DNA of 64,000 nucleotides from Actinophytocola glycyrrhizae. Its GTDB lineage: Bacteria; Actinomycetota; Actinomycetes; Mycobacteriales; Pseudonocardiaceae. Shown piece after piece: positions 41,285 to 50,287 of the stretch. The position numbers were made by a program, and so were the translations under genes. Every line of letters begins with the position of its first letter. Position 1 is the stretch's first letter. A model generated the notes under the pieces. It was not told where the DNA came from. It did no database searches and saw only the letters and a program-made list of their open reading frames with translations. The DNA is taken from assembly GCF_042653545.1 (NCBI RefSeq), contig NZ_JBHSIS010000002.1, positions 620,001 through 684,000 of the forward strand, given 5' to 3'.

Positions 41285-41980
41285 GTGGACGCGAAGGGTT
41301 TGCGAGCGGGTGGACGTGGTGGCCAGTCGGGCGGCGTGGCGGGCGAGGTGTGGCTGCGGGAGGAGAGACCCCGCCGCGACACGCTGACCCGGGACCGCAT
41401 CACGGCCGCGGCGGTCGAACTGCTCGACGAGTACGGCACGGCGCACCTCACGATGCGCAAGCTCGCCGAGCGCCTCGAGGTGGCGGCGCCGACGCTGTAC
41501 TGGCACGTGAGGACCAAGGACGACGTGCTGGACCTGGCCGTCGACGCGATCTTCGCCGAGGTGGCGATCCCCGCCAGGACCGGGGACTGGACGGCCGACG
41601 CGCGCACGCTGGTCCTACGGTGGCGGGCCACGATGTTGCGCCACCCGTGGTCACCGACGTTGATCGGCCGCCCGATGCTGGGCCCGAACGTCCTGGCCCG
41701 CACGGAGTTCCTGCAGTCCACGCTCGCACGGAGCGGGCGCACCGGCGCGGCCCTCGCGGCCGCCACCCACGGCCTCGCCAACCTGACGGTCGGCGCCGCG
41801 CTCACCGAGTCCACCTGGCACGGGCAGCTGCCGAGGACATCGGCGTACGAGCTGATCCGCGCCAACGCCGACCGCTACCCCACGCTCGCGGCCAACCACC
41901 ACCTGGACGCCCCGGACCAGGACGCGCTGTTCGACCAGGCGGTCCGCACCTTCCTCGCCGGGCTCGACCAAGACGTATGA
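41285..41980 (+). CDS. TetR-family regulator (TetR-class C-terminal domain)
   Basis: A 231-residue protein. After a basic N-terminal extension comes the helix-turn-helix RDRITAAAVELLDEYGTAHL then TMRKLAERLEVAAPTLYWHV, close to tetracycline-repressor class proteins. The C-terminal TetR_C-type domain contains RWRATMLRHPWSPTLIGRPM and the LVVGAAL-like helix. No Shine-Dalgarno is present; GTG 41285 or 41276 may begin a leaderless transcript. It is divergent from the ABC-F gene across a 26-bp palindrome, so it is the likely drug-responsive repressor of that gene and of itself. Confidence 0.88.
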   Translation: MDAKGLRAGGRGGQSGGVAGEVWLREERPRRDTLTRDRITAAAVELLDEYGTAHLTMRKLAERLEVAAPTLYWHVRTKDDVLDLAVDAIFAEVAIPARTGDWTADARTLVLRWRATMLRHPWSPTLIGRPMLGPNVLARTEFLQSTLARSGRTGAALAAATHGLANLTVGAALTESTWHGQLPRTSAYELIRANADRYPTLAANHHLDAPDQDALFDQAVRTFLAGLDQDV

Positions 41981-42162
41981 ACGTTCGACACCACGAGCAG
42001 TAGCCAGTTGATCACCCGCAGGCTCTTAACCGGGAAAAACCCGTCGTCCCACTTGTGAAACACGCGCAACCTCCGAACCGAGAAACCGGGGTACGGGGGC
42101 ATGTACAACCGTGCCCGCTCGTGGGCACCCCCACGGCGGGCGCGCACATCGAAAGGGTTTAC

Positions 42163-44346
42163 ATGCGACGACGCCGATTAGTCTCGGTCGCGGCCGCTCT
42201 GCTCGTGGTTCCACTTCTGCAGGTACTGCCCGCTCCTGCGGCGGCGGGGGCGCCCACGGCACCCATCGCCGACGACACCCGCGAGCTGACCCGCAAGGAC
42301 TTCACGCTCAACGGCAAGCCGGTGGACGTGCCGGCCAGCTACCAGCCGAGCGCCGACAAGCGCGTCGCGGCCACCGCTGTGACGCCGCCGGTCGGCACGG
42401 TCCGGCCGTGGCTCGCGCTGGACGACACCCAGGGCCAGCTGTACCTCAAGGAGTACACGCTGCGCGGAGTCGGCGACAAGATCGAGGTCTGGGTCGCGAA
42501 CGACACGTCGTTCCCCGCGGACGACTGCCGCAACCAGATCGCGGGTACCACGGACGTCACCGACGCCCAGGTCGCCGAGCTCGTCAGCGAGTTCGACAAC
42601 AACATGTACCCGAAGGAGACCGAGGTCTTCTCGACGCCGCCGGACCGCGACGGCAGCAACGCCGACCCCGCGCTGGAAGGTTTCGACTTCACCGGCGAGG
42701 GCGACAACACGGTCGCGCTGATCGACAACGTGCGCGACGACAACTACTACACGTTCCCGGAGGCGCCGACCTACATCGCCGGCTTCTTCTCCGGCCAGTT
42801 CAACGAGCTGGTCGACCGGAACGTGATGACCGTCGACGCGTTCGACTGGGCGCACCGCACCGGTGCGGAGCCCGCCGACGAGCCGACGAACGACCTGTGC
42901 ACCAGCCGCCCGGCACGCCCGCGCCTGTACGAGGGCACGTTCGCGCACGAGTGGCAGCACCTGCTCATGTACTACACCGACCCCTTCGAGGGGAACTGGA
43001 TCAACGAGGGCCTCTCGGACTACGCCCAGACGCTCGTCGGCTACGTCGACCCGCGCCTGACCGTGTTCGACAAGGGCGGCGACAGCCACATCTACTGCTA
43101 CCAGGGTTTCGGCACCGTCCAGACGCCGTACAACACGAACCCGAGGGACTGCGGTGGTGCGGAGAACTCGCTGAACCTGTGGGGTGAGGGCAACAACCCG
43201 AGTGCGGTGCTCGCGGACTACGGCAACGCGTACGCGGTCATGCAGTTCCTCGTCGACCGGTACGGCACCGACTTCATGACCCGGCTGCACACCGACGGCG
43301 AACGCCAGGGGCTGGCCAGCCTCGACGCGGCGCTCGAAGCCGAAGGCGTGTCGGACATGTACGGCGTGCTGCACGACTACCAGTCGATGACGTTGCTGGA
43401 CAAGATCGTCGGCGACTCGCGGCGGGGTGTCGTGCTCGGTGTGCCGAAGAGCAGGGTGACCACGCCGAGCCTGCGCTCGACGGTGAACCTGGCCAACCCG
43501 GCGTCCTACGCCACCCCGGGCGCGGCACCGAACGGCGCCGACTTCGTGCCGCTGCAGAGGGCGGACGGAACCGTGCTGAAGGGCAGGGACCTGAGGTCGC
43601 TGTCGTTCGACGGTGCGGCATCGCTGCCCTCGCTCCCGCTGGAGTGGACGGTCGTGTCGGACGACCCGGACAGCGCGGGTGACCCCGTGCTGTGGTCGGG
43701 CAACGGCAACAACATCAACGCCACCGCGGTGACGTCGGTGGCCGTGCCCACGGCCGACCCGACGCTGCGCTTCGAGGCGAAGTACGGCGCCGAGCTCGGC
43801 TACGACTACGGCTACGTGGTCGTCTCCACCGACGGCGGCGCGACCTACACGGCGATCCCCGGTGACAAGACGGTCCCCGGTCCCCAGGGCCCGTCGCTCA
43901 ACGGCACGACGGACGGGTTCGAACCGCACTCGTTCGACCTGTCCGCGTACGCGGGGCAGACGGTGCTGGTGGGCTTCCAGTACATCAGTGACGGCGGCGT
44001 CAACGAGGGCGGCGTCCTCATCGACGACGTCACCGTCGGCGGCACCACCGTCAGCGACGGCTCCTCGGTCGACCCGTTCGACTCGCCGACCGAGATCCGG
44101 CCGTTCCCGGTGCACAACTGGAACCTGAAGCTCATCGCCTACAACGAGCGGAACCAGATCGCGCTGCAGGTCGAGTTCGACGGCAGGAACAAGGTCAAGC
44201 TCGGCTGGCTGCAGCTGCTGTTCCTGACCGCGTTCCCGAAGGTCGTCGCGGTGGTCGCGTACGACGAGCCGACCGAGCTCGTCAACCAGTACGCGCCGTA
44301 CACCCTGACGGTCAACGGCGTCGTCCAGCCGGGCGGCGCGAGCTGA
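42163..44346 (+). CDS. secreted immune-inhibitor-A-like metalloprotease (M6-type)
   Basis: A 727-residue exported protein with a signal peptide after RRRR (LVSVAAALLVVPLLQVL, PAPAAAG). The zinc motif is HEWQH in GTFAHEWQHLLMYY, followed 19 residues later by NEGLSDYAQ, which supplies the third ligand region. C-terminal jelly-roll modules (LRFEAKYGAELGYDYGYVVV, TDGFEPHSFDLSAYAGQTVL, VGFQYISDGGVNEGGVLIDD) match the MAM/VEG-like part of immune inhibitor A proteins. GAAAGGG stands before the ATG at 42163. The upstream 180 bases (41981-42162) hold only a leader/promoter region. A strong terminator follows. It probably degrades extracellular proteins. Confidence 0.88.
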   Translation: MRRRRLVSVAAALLVVPLLQVLPAPAAAGAPTAPIADDTRELTRKDFTLNGKPVDVPASYQPSADKRVAATAVTPPVGTVRPWLALDDTQGQLYLKEYTLRGVGDKIEVWVANDTSFPADDCRNQIAGTTDVTDAQVAELVSEFDNNMYPKETEVFSTPPDRDGSNADPALEGFDFTGEGDNTVALIDNVRDDNYYTFPEAPTYIAGFFSGQFNELVDRNVMTVDAFDWAHRTGAEPADEPTNDLCTSRPARPRLYEGTFAHEWQHLLMYYTDPFEGNWINEGLSDYAQTLVGYVDPRLTVFDKGGDSHIYCYQGFGTVQTPYNTNPRDCGGAENSLNLWGEGNNPSAVLADYGNAYAVMQFLVDRYGTDFMTRLHTDGERQGLASLDAALEAEGVSDMYGVLHDYQSMTLLDKIVGDSRRGVVLGVPKSRVTTPSLRSTVNLANPASYATPGAAPNGADFVPLQRADGTVLKGRDLRSLSFDGAASLPSLPLEWTVVSDDPDSAGDPVLWSGNGNNINATAVTSVAVPTADPTLRFEAKYGAELGYDYGYVVVSTDGGATYTAIPGDKTVPGPQGPSLNGTTDGFEPHSFDLSAYAGQTVLVGFQYISDGGVNEGGVLIDDVTVGGTTVSDGSSVDPFDSPTEIRPFPVHNWNLKLIAYNERNQIALQVEFDGRNKVKLGWLQLLFLTAFPKVVAVVAYDEPTELVNQYAPYTLTVNGVVQPGGAS

Positions 44347-44361
44347 CCAGCTGAGTGACGA

Positions 44362-44398
44362 ACACGGCCCCCGGCGCTTCCCGCGCCGGGGGCCGTGT
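44362..44398 (+). terminator. strong terminator hairpin
   Basis: ACACGGCCCCCGGCGC and its complement, with a 5-base loop, 15 bases past the M6-like gene stop. The remaining 128 bases to the next gene show nothing recognisable. Confidence 0.85.
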
Positions 44399-44526
44399 CG
44401 TGTGCACCGCCGCTCACGCCCCCGTTCGCCGTGTTCGCGAGCGCCCTGCCGCGGGCCAAGGCCGCGCTGATCACGGGGCCAGGCCACCGCGCGCACGCCC
44501 GGTATCGGAGCTGCTCGGCAGGCACC

Positions 44527-44934
44527 TCACCGACGCCGTGCGCTGACCTTCCGGTAGCTCCATCCGAGCAGCGCGAACAGCACGAGCCCGGACACGATCA
44601 GACTCGACCCGGTGCTCCAACCCGCCCACGGCAACCACGGGAACACCCGCAGCCCCCAGACGATCCCGGCCGCGACGAGCCCGAGCCCGACGAGCACGGA
44701 CCCTGCCATCCGCAGCGGCGAGGACACGCTGTCCTCAGCCGCCTTCATCGCGCGGTCCCGCACCGGGTCGACATGCCGCTCCAGCGCGGGGAACTCGGTC
44801 GCGAGGATCACGAGACCGGCGAGCACCAGCAGCAGGCCGGGCCCCGGCAGGACCAGCAGCGCGACCCCGACGACGAGCACGAGCGCACCCACCACCGCGA
44901 TCGTCGCGCGCTTCACCTGTTTCCCGGCAGCCAT
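44527..44934 (-). CDS. PGPGW-domain membrane protein (TIGR02611-type)
   Basis: A 135-residue protein with the hallmark LVLPGPGLLLVLAGLVILAT, then EFPALERHVDPVRDRAMKAA and two C-terminal helices (MAGSVLVGLGLVAAGIVWGL; SLIVSGLVLFALLGW). The PGPGW family is of unknown function, two to four helices, common in actinobacteria. The ATG at 44934 gives the normal length. It diverges from the glucoamylase gene; the 87-base gap is the shared promoter region. Confidence 0.87.
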   Translation of the reverse strand: MAAGKQVKRATIAVVGALVLVVGVALLVLPGPGLLLVLAGLVILATEFPALERHVDPVRDRAMKAAEDSVSSPLRMAGSVLVGLGLVAAGIVWGLRVFPWLPWAGWSTGSSLIVSGLVLFALLGWSYRKVSARRR

Positions 44935-45021
44935 GATGGTGCCATCGTGCCTCGTCCACGCATTTTCCGCTCGCTCGTCATGCAGGCGACCGGTCCGTGG
45001 GGCACCGTGGACAGGGTGCGG

Positions 45022-47122
45022 ATGACAGTCCTGCTATCGGTTCTGGCGGTGGTTTCGACGACGACGGCAGCGGTACCGGGCGGTGAAGCACCCGGCGCGC
45101 CCGGCGCACGGGCGGTCTACCAGCCCGCCGACAAACACGGCTTCGGCACGGCGCACAGCGGCGCGGCGAGCCCGGTGTGGTTCACCCTCGGCGGCGGCCG
45201 CGTGACCGAGGTGTTCTACCCCGACCTCAGCACCCCGGCGGCGCGAGAGCTGCAGTTCGTGGTCACCGACGGTCGCACGTTCACCGAGCCGGTGCGCGGC
45301 AACACCGAGCAGGTGGGCGACCTGACGTTCCGCCAGACCGCCGACGGCACCGGCTGGAGGGCCGTGCTCACGTACGTCACCGATCCCCGGCGCGCGACCG
45401 TGCTGGTCGACCTGGACTTCCGCGCCCGCGAGCCGCTGCGGGTGTACGCCGTGTACGACCCGGCGCTGTCCCGCGAGGGCGGCGACGACACGGGCGCGGG
45501 CGGCGACGCCCTGGTCGCGTCGGACGACGCGGCGGCGTCGGCACTGATGGCCGGCCGCGGGTTCGCGGCCACCTCGACGGGCTACCTGGGAACGAGCGAC
45601 GGCTGGACCGACCTGGCCGACCACCGCATGGACTGGCGGTATCCGAAGGCGGGCCCCGGCAACGTCGTGCAGACCGGCGAGCTGCGCGTGGATGGCAAGC
45701 GGCACCGGCACGACACGCTCGCCCTGGGGTTCGGCCCGACGCGGCGGTCCGCCGTGACCACGGCCCGCGCGTCCCTGTCGACGGGCTTCGCGAAGGCGGC
45801 GGCCGAGTACGCGAAGGGGTGGCAGGACTACGTTTCCGGTCTGCGGACCCCGCCGTCGCTGTCCCGCCACGAGCGCGCGGTGTACCGCAGCTCGCTGCTG
45901 GTGCTGGCGGCGTCGGAGGACAAGCAGAACCCCGGCGCGTACATCGCGGCACCGGGTTTCCCGTGGGCGTTCGGTTTCGACCGCGAGCTGGCACCGGAGT
46001 TCGGGTCGTACGCGCTGGTGTGGCCGCGCGACCTCTACCAGATCGCGACCGGCCTGCTGGCCGCTGGTGACGAGGACGGCGCCAACCGGGCACTGGACTA
46101 CATGCTGAACGTGCAGCAACAGCCGGACGGTCACCTGCCGCAGAACACGAGGGTGACGGGCGAACCGTACTGGACGAGCGTGCAGCTGGACGAGACCGCG
46201 TCGCCGATGTTGCTCGCCTGGCTGCTGAACCGCACCGACGAGTCCACACTGGACGGTCTGCGCCGGGCGGCCGAGTTCATGGTGAACTACCCCGACGCCC
46301 CGTTCACCGAGCAGGAGCGCTGGGAGAACCAGAGCGGCTACTCCCCCGCGACCATCGCGTCGGGGATCGCGGGCCTGGTGTGCCTCGCGGACCTGCTGAC
46401 CCGGGCGGGGCGACGTAACCACCGCCAAGCGTTACCTGGCCATCGCCGACGAGTGGGCGTCGAAGGTCGAGGAGTGGACGCTCACGAGCACCGGCCCGCT
46501 GTCACCCGACCCGTACTACCTGCGCCTGACCAAGGACGGGAACCCGGACGCGGGCACCACCTACAACCTGGGCGACAACAACATCGGCGAGGTCGACCAG
46601 CGCACGGTGGTCGACCTGAGCTTCCTGGAACTGGTCCGCCTCGGCATCCGCCCGGCCGACGACCCCGCGGTCCGGAACACGATCAGCGTGGTGGACCGGG
46701 AACTGGGCGAACGCACCCCGGTCGGCCAACTGTGGCACCGCTTCACCGGCGACGGCTACGGCGAGCAGGCGAACGGTGGCCCGTGGAACGTGAACTGGCC
46801 GACCCCGACCCGCACCTACGGCCGTCTGTGGCCGATCCTCGCGGGCGAACGCGGCGAGTACGAACTCCTGGCGGGCGACCCCCACACCGCCCGCACCCGC
46901 CTGTCGACGATCGCCGGCACCGCGAACGCCGCCCTCATGCTCCCGGAACAGGTGTGGGACAACGCGGCCCCACTCGGCGCCCGGCCCGGCACCGGCACGA
47001 CGTCGGCGACCCCACTCGTCTGGACCCACGCGCAGTACGTCCGGCTCGCGTGGTCCCTGGCGCAGGGCCACCCGGTGGAACGACCCTCGGTGGTGGCCTG
47101 CCGTTACACGAAGTCCTGCTGA
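45022..47122 (+). pseudogene. secreted GH15 glucoamylase/glucodextranase-like gene with a single-base frameshift
   Basis: The signal (MTVLLSVLAVVSTTTAAVPG) and a glucodextranase N-type beta domain (AVYQPADKHGFGTAHSGAAS; VWFTLGGGRVTEVFYPDLST) lead to the GH15 (alpha/alpha)6 barrel (YALVWPRDLYQIATGLLAAG; ERWENQSGYSPATIASGIAG). At 46407-46410 a GGGG run shifts the frame: TRAG should continue as DVTTAKRYLAIADEWASKVE, which is one base out of frame. The second part, to the TGA at 47122, contains GPLSPDPYYLRLTKDG and LPEQVWDNAAPLGARPG. By family, the acid (in ERWENQSGY) is before and the base (in LPEQVWD) after the shift, so the first product would be inactive. One base too many: real mutation or sequencing error. 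Confidence 0.85.
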
Positions 47123-48333
47123 CTGGAGAGCATCTCCAGCAGCCGGGACATGACCTCGCCGTTGCTCACGCGCAGACCGTCGTGCTGGTGGTCGGCGGTG
47201 TGCCACACACGGGCGCCGCCGATCAGTGCCGCGGTCCGCAGTGACAGGTCGCGGTGCACGTACATGTCCGTGTCGTACACGGCGGCCACGAGCGGCACCT
47301 CGTTGGCGCGCAACCGGTCCACGTCATAAAGGCTGGTCCAGTGCGGACGTGCGGCCAGCTCGTCAGCGACTCCGCGCAGCGGGGCCATCAACGGGTCGTC
47401 GTCGAACATCCACGGGTAGACCATCTCGCCGGTGAAGTACACCGGGTCGTCGGCGTCGAACTCCGGGAACTCCGCGCGCACCCGCTGTGCCGCCCACCCG
47501 GTCGCACCGCTGCCCTGCGCGTACGTCGCCTCGTGCAGCAGGTGGTACAGCGGGTTCGCCACCGGCGACCACGACAGTTCGGTCGCCGCCAGCAGGAACG
47601 CGTCCGACAGCCCGGCACCGGCGAACGGGGCCTCCAGCAGGTAGTGCAGCCGCGCGCTGCCGTCCCCGGCTCCGAGCAGGTTCCCCAGCGACTGGAACGC
47701 CGCCGCGGTGAACCGCCGCCCGGTCGGCAGCCGGACGTCGTTCGCGCTCAGGTGCGACGCCACCCGGCGCGCCTGGGCGGCATCCGCCGGGTACGCCGCG
47801 TAGTGCGCCTGGTTCTTCGCGGCCACCACCGGGTACAGCGCCCGGTACGTGTCCGCCGCGTCCGTGCCGACGCCCGGCAGGCCACCCGTCACCAGCGCCG
47901 CGCGAAGCCCTTCCGGCGCGAACGACAGGTAGGACACCGTGCAGAACCCGCCGAAGCTCTGACCGAGCACGGTCCACGGCTCGCCGCCCGTCAACCGCAC
48001 GCGGATGGCCTCGGCGTCGCGGACGATCGAGTCCGCCCGGAAACACGTCAGGTACTCCGCGCCCCGTTCCAGCGCCACCCGCCTGGTCACCGGTGTCGAC
48101 CGGCCCGTGCCGCGCTGGTCGAGCAACAGCACGCGGTAGTCCCGCAGCGCGCGCAGCAGCCAGCCCTCGTCGCCCAGCGGACGCGGCGCCGGGAACCCGG
48201 GGCCGCCGCCGAGGAACAGCAGCCACGGCAGGCCGGGATCGGCCGTCACCTCCCGCGCGTACACGGTGATCCGTTCGCCGCCTGGCCGGTCGTGGTCCAG
48301 TGGCAGGTCGAACGTGTGGTCCGCGAACCTCAT
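47104..48333 (-). CDS. proline-iminopeptidase-like alpha/beta hydrolase (S33)
   Basis: A 409-residue protein without a signal peptide: LLFLGGGPGFPAPRPLG (the HGGPG-like oxyanion element), VLLLDQRGTGRSTPVTR, the nucleophile elbow GQSFGGFCTVSYL, and a C-terminal TADHQHDGLRVSNGEV with the catalytic His. This is the S33 prolyl aminopeptidase layout; homologues in actinomycetes cleave N-terminal proline or act as esterases. The ATG at 48333 overlaps the stop of the LysR gene (ATGA), so they are co-translated. The C terminus overlaps the convergent glucoamylase by 19 bases. Confidence 0.87.
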   Translation of the reverse strand: MRFADHTFDLPLDHDRPGGERITVYAREVTADPGLPWLLFLGGGPGFPAPRPLGDEGWLLRALRDYRVLLLDQRGTGRSTPVTRRVALERGAEYLTCFRADSIVRDAEAIRVRLTGGEPWTVLGQSFGGFCTVSYLSFAPEGLRAALVTGGLPGVGTDAADTYRALYPVVAAKNQAHYAAYPADAAQARRVASHLSANDVRLPTGRRFTAAAFQSLGNLLGAGDGSARLHYLLEAPFAGAGLSDAFLLAATELSWSPVANPLYHLLHEATYAQGSGATGWAAQRVRAEFPEFDADDPVYFTGEMVYPWMFDDDPLMAPLRGVADELAARPHWTSLYDVDRLRANEVPLVAAVYDTDMYVHRDLSLRTAALIGGARVWHTADHQHDGLRVSNGEVMSRLLEMLSSQQDFV

Positions 48334-49226
48334 GGCGCGGTCCTCCGCAACGCGTCCGACGCCACCGCCGCCACGGCGTCGGCCACCGCGGACAGGGCAG
48401 GTGAGTCGAGCTTCCACTGCTGCCAGTACAGCGGCACGTCCACCGGCCGGTCGGCGAGCGTCACCAGCGTGCCCGCCAGCAGCCGGGGCTCGGCCTGCAC
48501 CGACGGCACCATCCCCCACCCCAGCCCCGCCGTGACCGCCGCCGCGAACGACTCCGAGGCCGGGACGTAGTGCCGCAGCGCGCTCGCGTCCCGGCCGCTC
48601 ACGGTGCGCACGAACGCGTCCTGGAGGTCATCACGCCGGTCATACACCACCACGGGCGCCCGCGCCAGGTCCTCGGCGAAGGACCCGGTGAACCACCGCG
48701 CCGCGAACTCGGGCGTCGCGGCGGGCAGGTACCGCAGACCGCCGAGCGGGCGCACCGAACAACCCTGCACGGGCGTCGCCGACGACGTCACCGCGGCCAT
48801 CACCGTCCCGTCCCGCAGCAACGTCGTCGTGTGGTCCTGGTCCTCGCGGTGCAATTCGAAGCACACCGGCGGGTCGGCCACCACCCGCGTGAGCGCGGGC
48901 AGGAACCACGTCGCGAGCGAGTCGGCGTTCACCGCGATCGGCAGCCGGACCGGCTCCCCCGCCCCACTCATGCCCAGCTCGGCGCGCGCGTCCCGTTCCA
49001 GGGCGGCGAGCCGCCGCGCGAACCGCACGACGACCTGCCCGGAGTCGGTGAGCCGCACCGGCTTGGTCCGTGTCACCAGCACGCCGCCGGTGCGCTGTTC
49101 GAGCGCCTTCACCCGCTGGCTCACCGCTGAGGGTGTCACGTGCAGCACGGCGGCCGCCGCGTCGAACGTCCCCTCGTCGGCGACGGCCAGCAGTGTGCGG
49201 ACCTGGTCGAGCGGCAGATCGGTCAT
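48330..49226 (-). CDS. lysG: LysR-family regulator, LysG/ArgP-type
   Basis: A 298-residue protein. Winged helix (DLPLDQVRTLLAVADEGTFD, AAAAVLHVTPSAVSQRVKAL) and LysR substrate domain (LPIAVNADSLATWFLPALTR). Close in pattern to ArgP/LysG regulators, which sense lysine/arginine and activate the divergent lysine exporter. lysE lies divergently 69 bases away, and a TAATGT-T-ACATTA palindrome stands between them. The ATG at 49226 is the family start. It is followed with overlap by an S33 hydrolase, which could feed amino acids from peptides. Confidence 0.92.
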   Translation of the reverse strand: MTDLPLDQVRTLLAVADEGTFDAAAAVLHVTPSAVSQRVKALEQRTGGVLVTRTKPVRLTDSGQVVVRFARRLAALERDARAELGMSGAGEPVRLPIAVNADSLATWFLPALTRVVADPPVCFELHREDQDHTTTLLRDGTVMAAVTSSATPVQGCSVRPLGGLRYLPAATPEFAARWFTGSFAEDLARAPVVVYDRRDDLQDAFVRTVSGRDASALRHYVPASESFAAAVTAGLGWGMVPSVQAEPRLLAGTLVTLADRPVDVPLYWQQWKLDSPALSAVADAVAAVASDALRRTAP

Positions 49227-49235
49227 CACGAGCGC

Positions 49236-49248
49236 TAATGTTACATTA
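49236..49248. promoter_or_regulatory. LysG-type operator
   Basis: A perfect 13-base palindrome TAATGTTACATTA in the only AT-rich stretch between lysG (start 49226) and lysE (start 49296). It fits the T-N11-A form bound by LysR regulators. Confidence 0.7.
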
Positions 49249-49295
49249 GAATCTTTAGCTGTACTGTCGGGTTTCGCGCACCTAATCTCCCGTTC

Positions 49296-49910
49296 ATGAG
49301 AGACGCGCTGCTCGCGGCGGCCGCCGGGTTCGGCACCGGCCTGTCCCTGATCGTGGCCATCGGCGCGCAGAACGCGTTCGTGCTCCGGCAGGGCATCCGC
49401 CGGGCCGGGGTGCCGGCCGTGGTCGCGATCTGCGCGCTGTCGGACGCGGCGCTGATCATGCTCGGGGTCGGCGGCGTCGGCGCGGCGGTGGCGGCGTTCC
49501 CGCAGGCGCTGACGGTGGTCGGGCTCGTCGGCGGTGCCTTCCTGCTGTGCTACGGCTTCCTGGCCGCACGCAGGGCGTTCCACCCGTCGGCGATGACCGT
49601 CGAGAGCGCACCCACGACGTCCGCGCGCCGGGTCGTGCTCACCTGCCTGGCGCTGACGTGGCTCAACCCGCACGTGTACCTGGACACCGTGCTGCTGCTG
49701 GGCAGCGTGGCCGCCCACCGGGGCGACCTGCGGTGGGCCTTCGGCATCGGCGCCACCCTCGGAAGCCTGTGCTGGTTCACGGCACTGGGTTTCGGCGCCC
49801 GCCTGCTGACCGGTTTCTTCGCGCGGCCCTCCTCATGGCGCGTACTGGACGGCCTGGTCGCCGCCACGATGCTCACCCTCGGCCTGTCGCTGGTCGTCGG
49901 CGCGAGCTGA
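49296..49910 (+). CDS. lysE: L-lysine (basic amino acid) exporter
   Basis: A 204-residue membrane protein of the LysE/ArgO family with the signature GLSLIVAIGAQNAFVLRQGI and about six helices (AVVAICALSDAALIMLGVGG; TVVGLVGGAFLLCYGFLAAR; VVLTCLALTWLNPHVYLDTV). Family members export excess lysine or arginine, often derived from peptides. It is divergent from LysG, as in Corynebacterium glutamicum. The ATG at 49296 gives the typical N terminus. Confidence 0.93.
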   Translation: MRDALLAAAAGFGTGLSLIVAIGAQNAFVLRQGIRRAGVPAVVAICALSDAALIMLGVGGVGAAVAAFPQALTVVGLVGGAFLLCYGFLAARRAFHPSAMTVESAPTTSARRVVLTCLALTWLNPHVYLDTVLLLGSVAAHRGDLRWAFGIGATLGSLCWFTALGFGARLLTGFFARPSSWRVLDGLVAATMLTLGLSLVVGAS

Positions 49911-49922
49911 CCGGTGCGGTGT

Positions 49923-50192
49923 TCAGCCCTCGACGCGGCCGGAGACGCGTTCGCCGAAGTCGCTCACCTGGTCGGCGAGCCAGCCGCACGCCTGCCAGGC
50001 GTACCGGCCGGCGGCCTCGCCTGCCTGGCCGCTCACCCGCGCCGCGGTCATGGCCGCGGCGTCCGACACGTCGGAGAGCACCGCGGCGGTGTCGTCGAGC
50101 AGACCGGCGGTGCGGCCGGTGAGCCACGCGACGCCGTCACCGGCCTCGTCGCGTGCCCGGTCGATCAGCTGGGAGAACGGGAAGACGGTCAT
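49923..50192 (-). CDS. small hypothetical protein
   Basis: An 89-residue, amphipathic alanine-rich protein (FPFSQLIDRARDEAGDGVAW; TAAVLSDVSDAAAMTAARVS; YAWQACGWLADQVSDFGERV). The pattern of helices with regularly spaced small residues resembles phasin/apolipoprotein-like coats, but no family is recognised. Met at 50192 has AAGGTG upstream. It converges with lysE, 12 bases between stops, and is divergent from the thymidine kinase gene. Confidence 0.65.
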   Translation of the reverse strand: MTVFPFSQLIDRARDEAGDGVAWLTGRTAGLLDDTAAVLSDVSDAAAMTAARVSGQAGEAAGRYAWQACGWLADQVSDFGERVSGRVEG

Positions 50193-50287
50193 TCGGCACC
50201 TTTCGCCGTACGCGGCTGACGTCGCGGGGGTACCCGCATGCCACGGGCCCCATACTGCCGAACGAGTCCGGGATAGGGTCACCAGCC

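Noticed and set aside
42178..44496. 772-residue minus-strand frame opposite the M6-like protease
   Set aside because: Antisense shadow with biased composition; the plus-strand gene has the HEWQH motif and jelly-roll domains.
44399..44526. Plus-strand open frame upstream of the glucoamylase signal peptide
   Set aside because: It starts in the terminator region and crosses the divergent PGPGW gene on the opposite strand; the signal peptide begins at 45022.
47104..47122. Possible longer C terminus of the glucoamylase overlapping the S33 gene
   Set aside because: The 19-base convergent overlap is explained by the natural stops of both genes; no further coding is needed.
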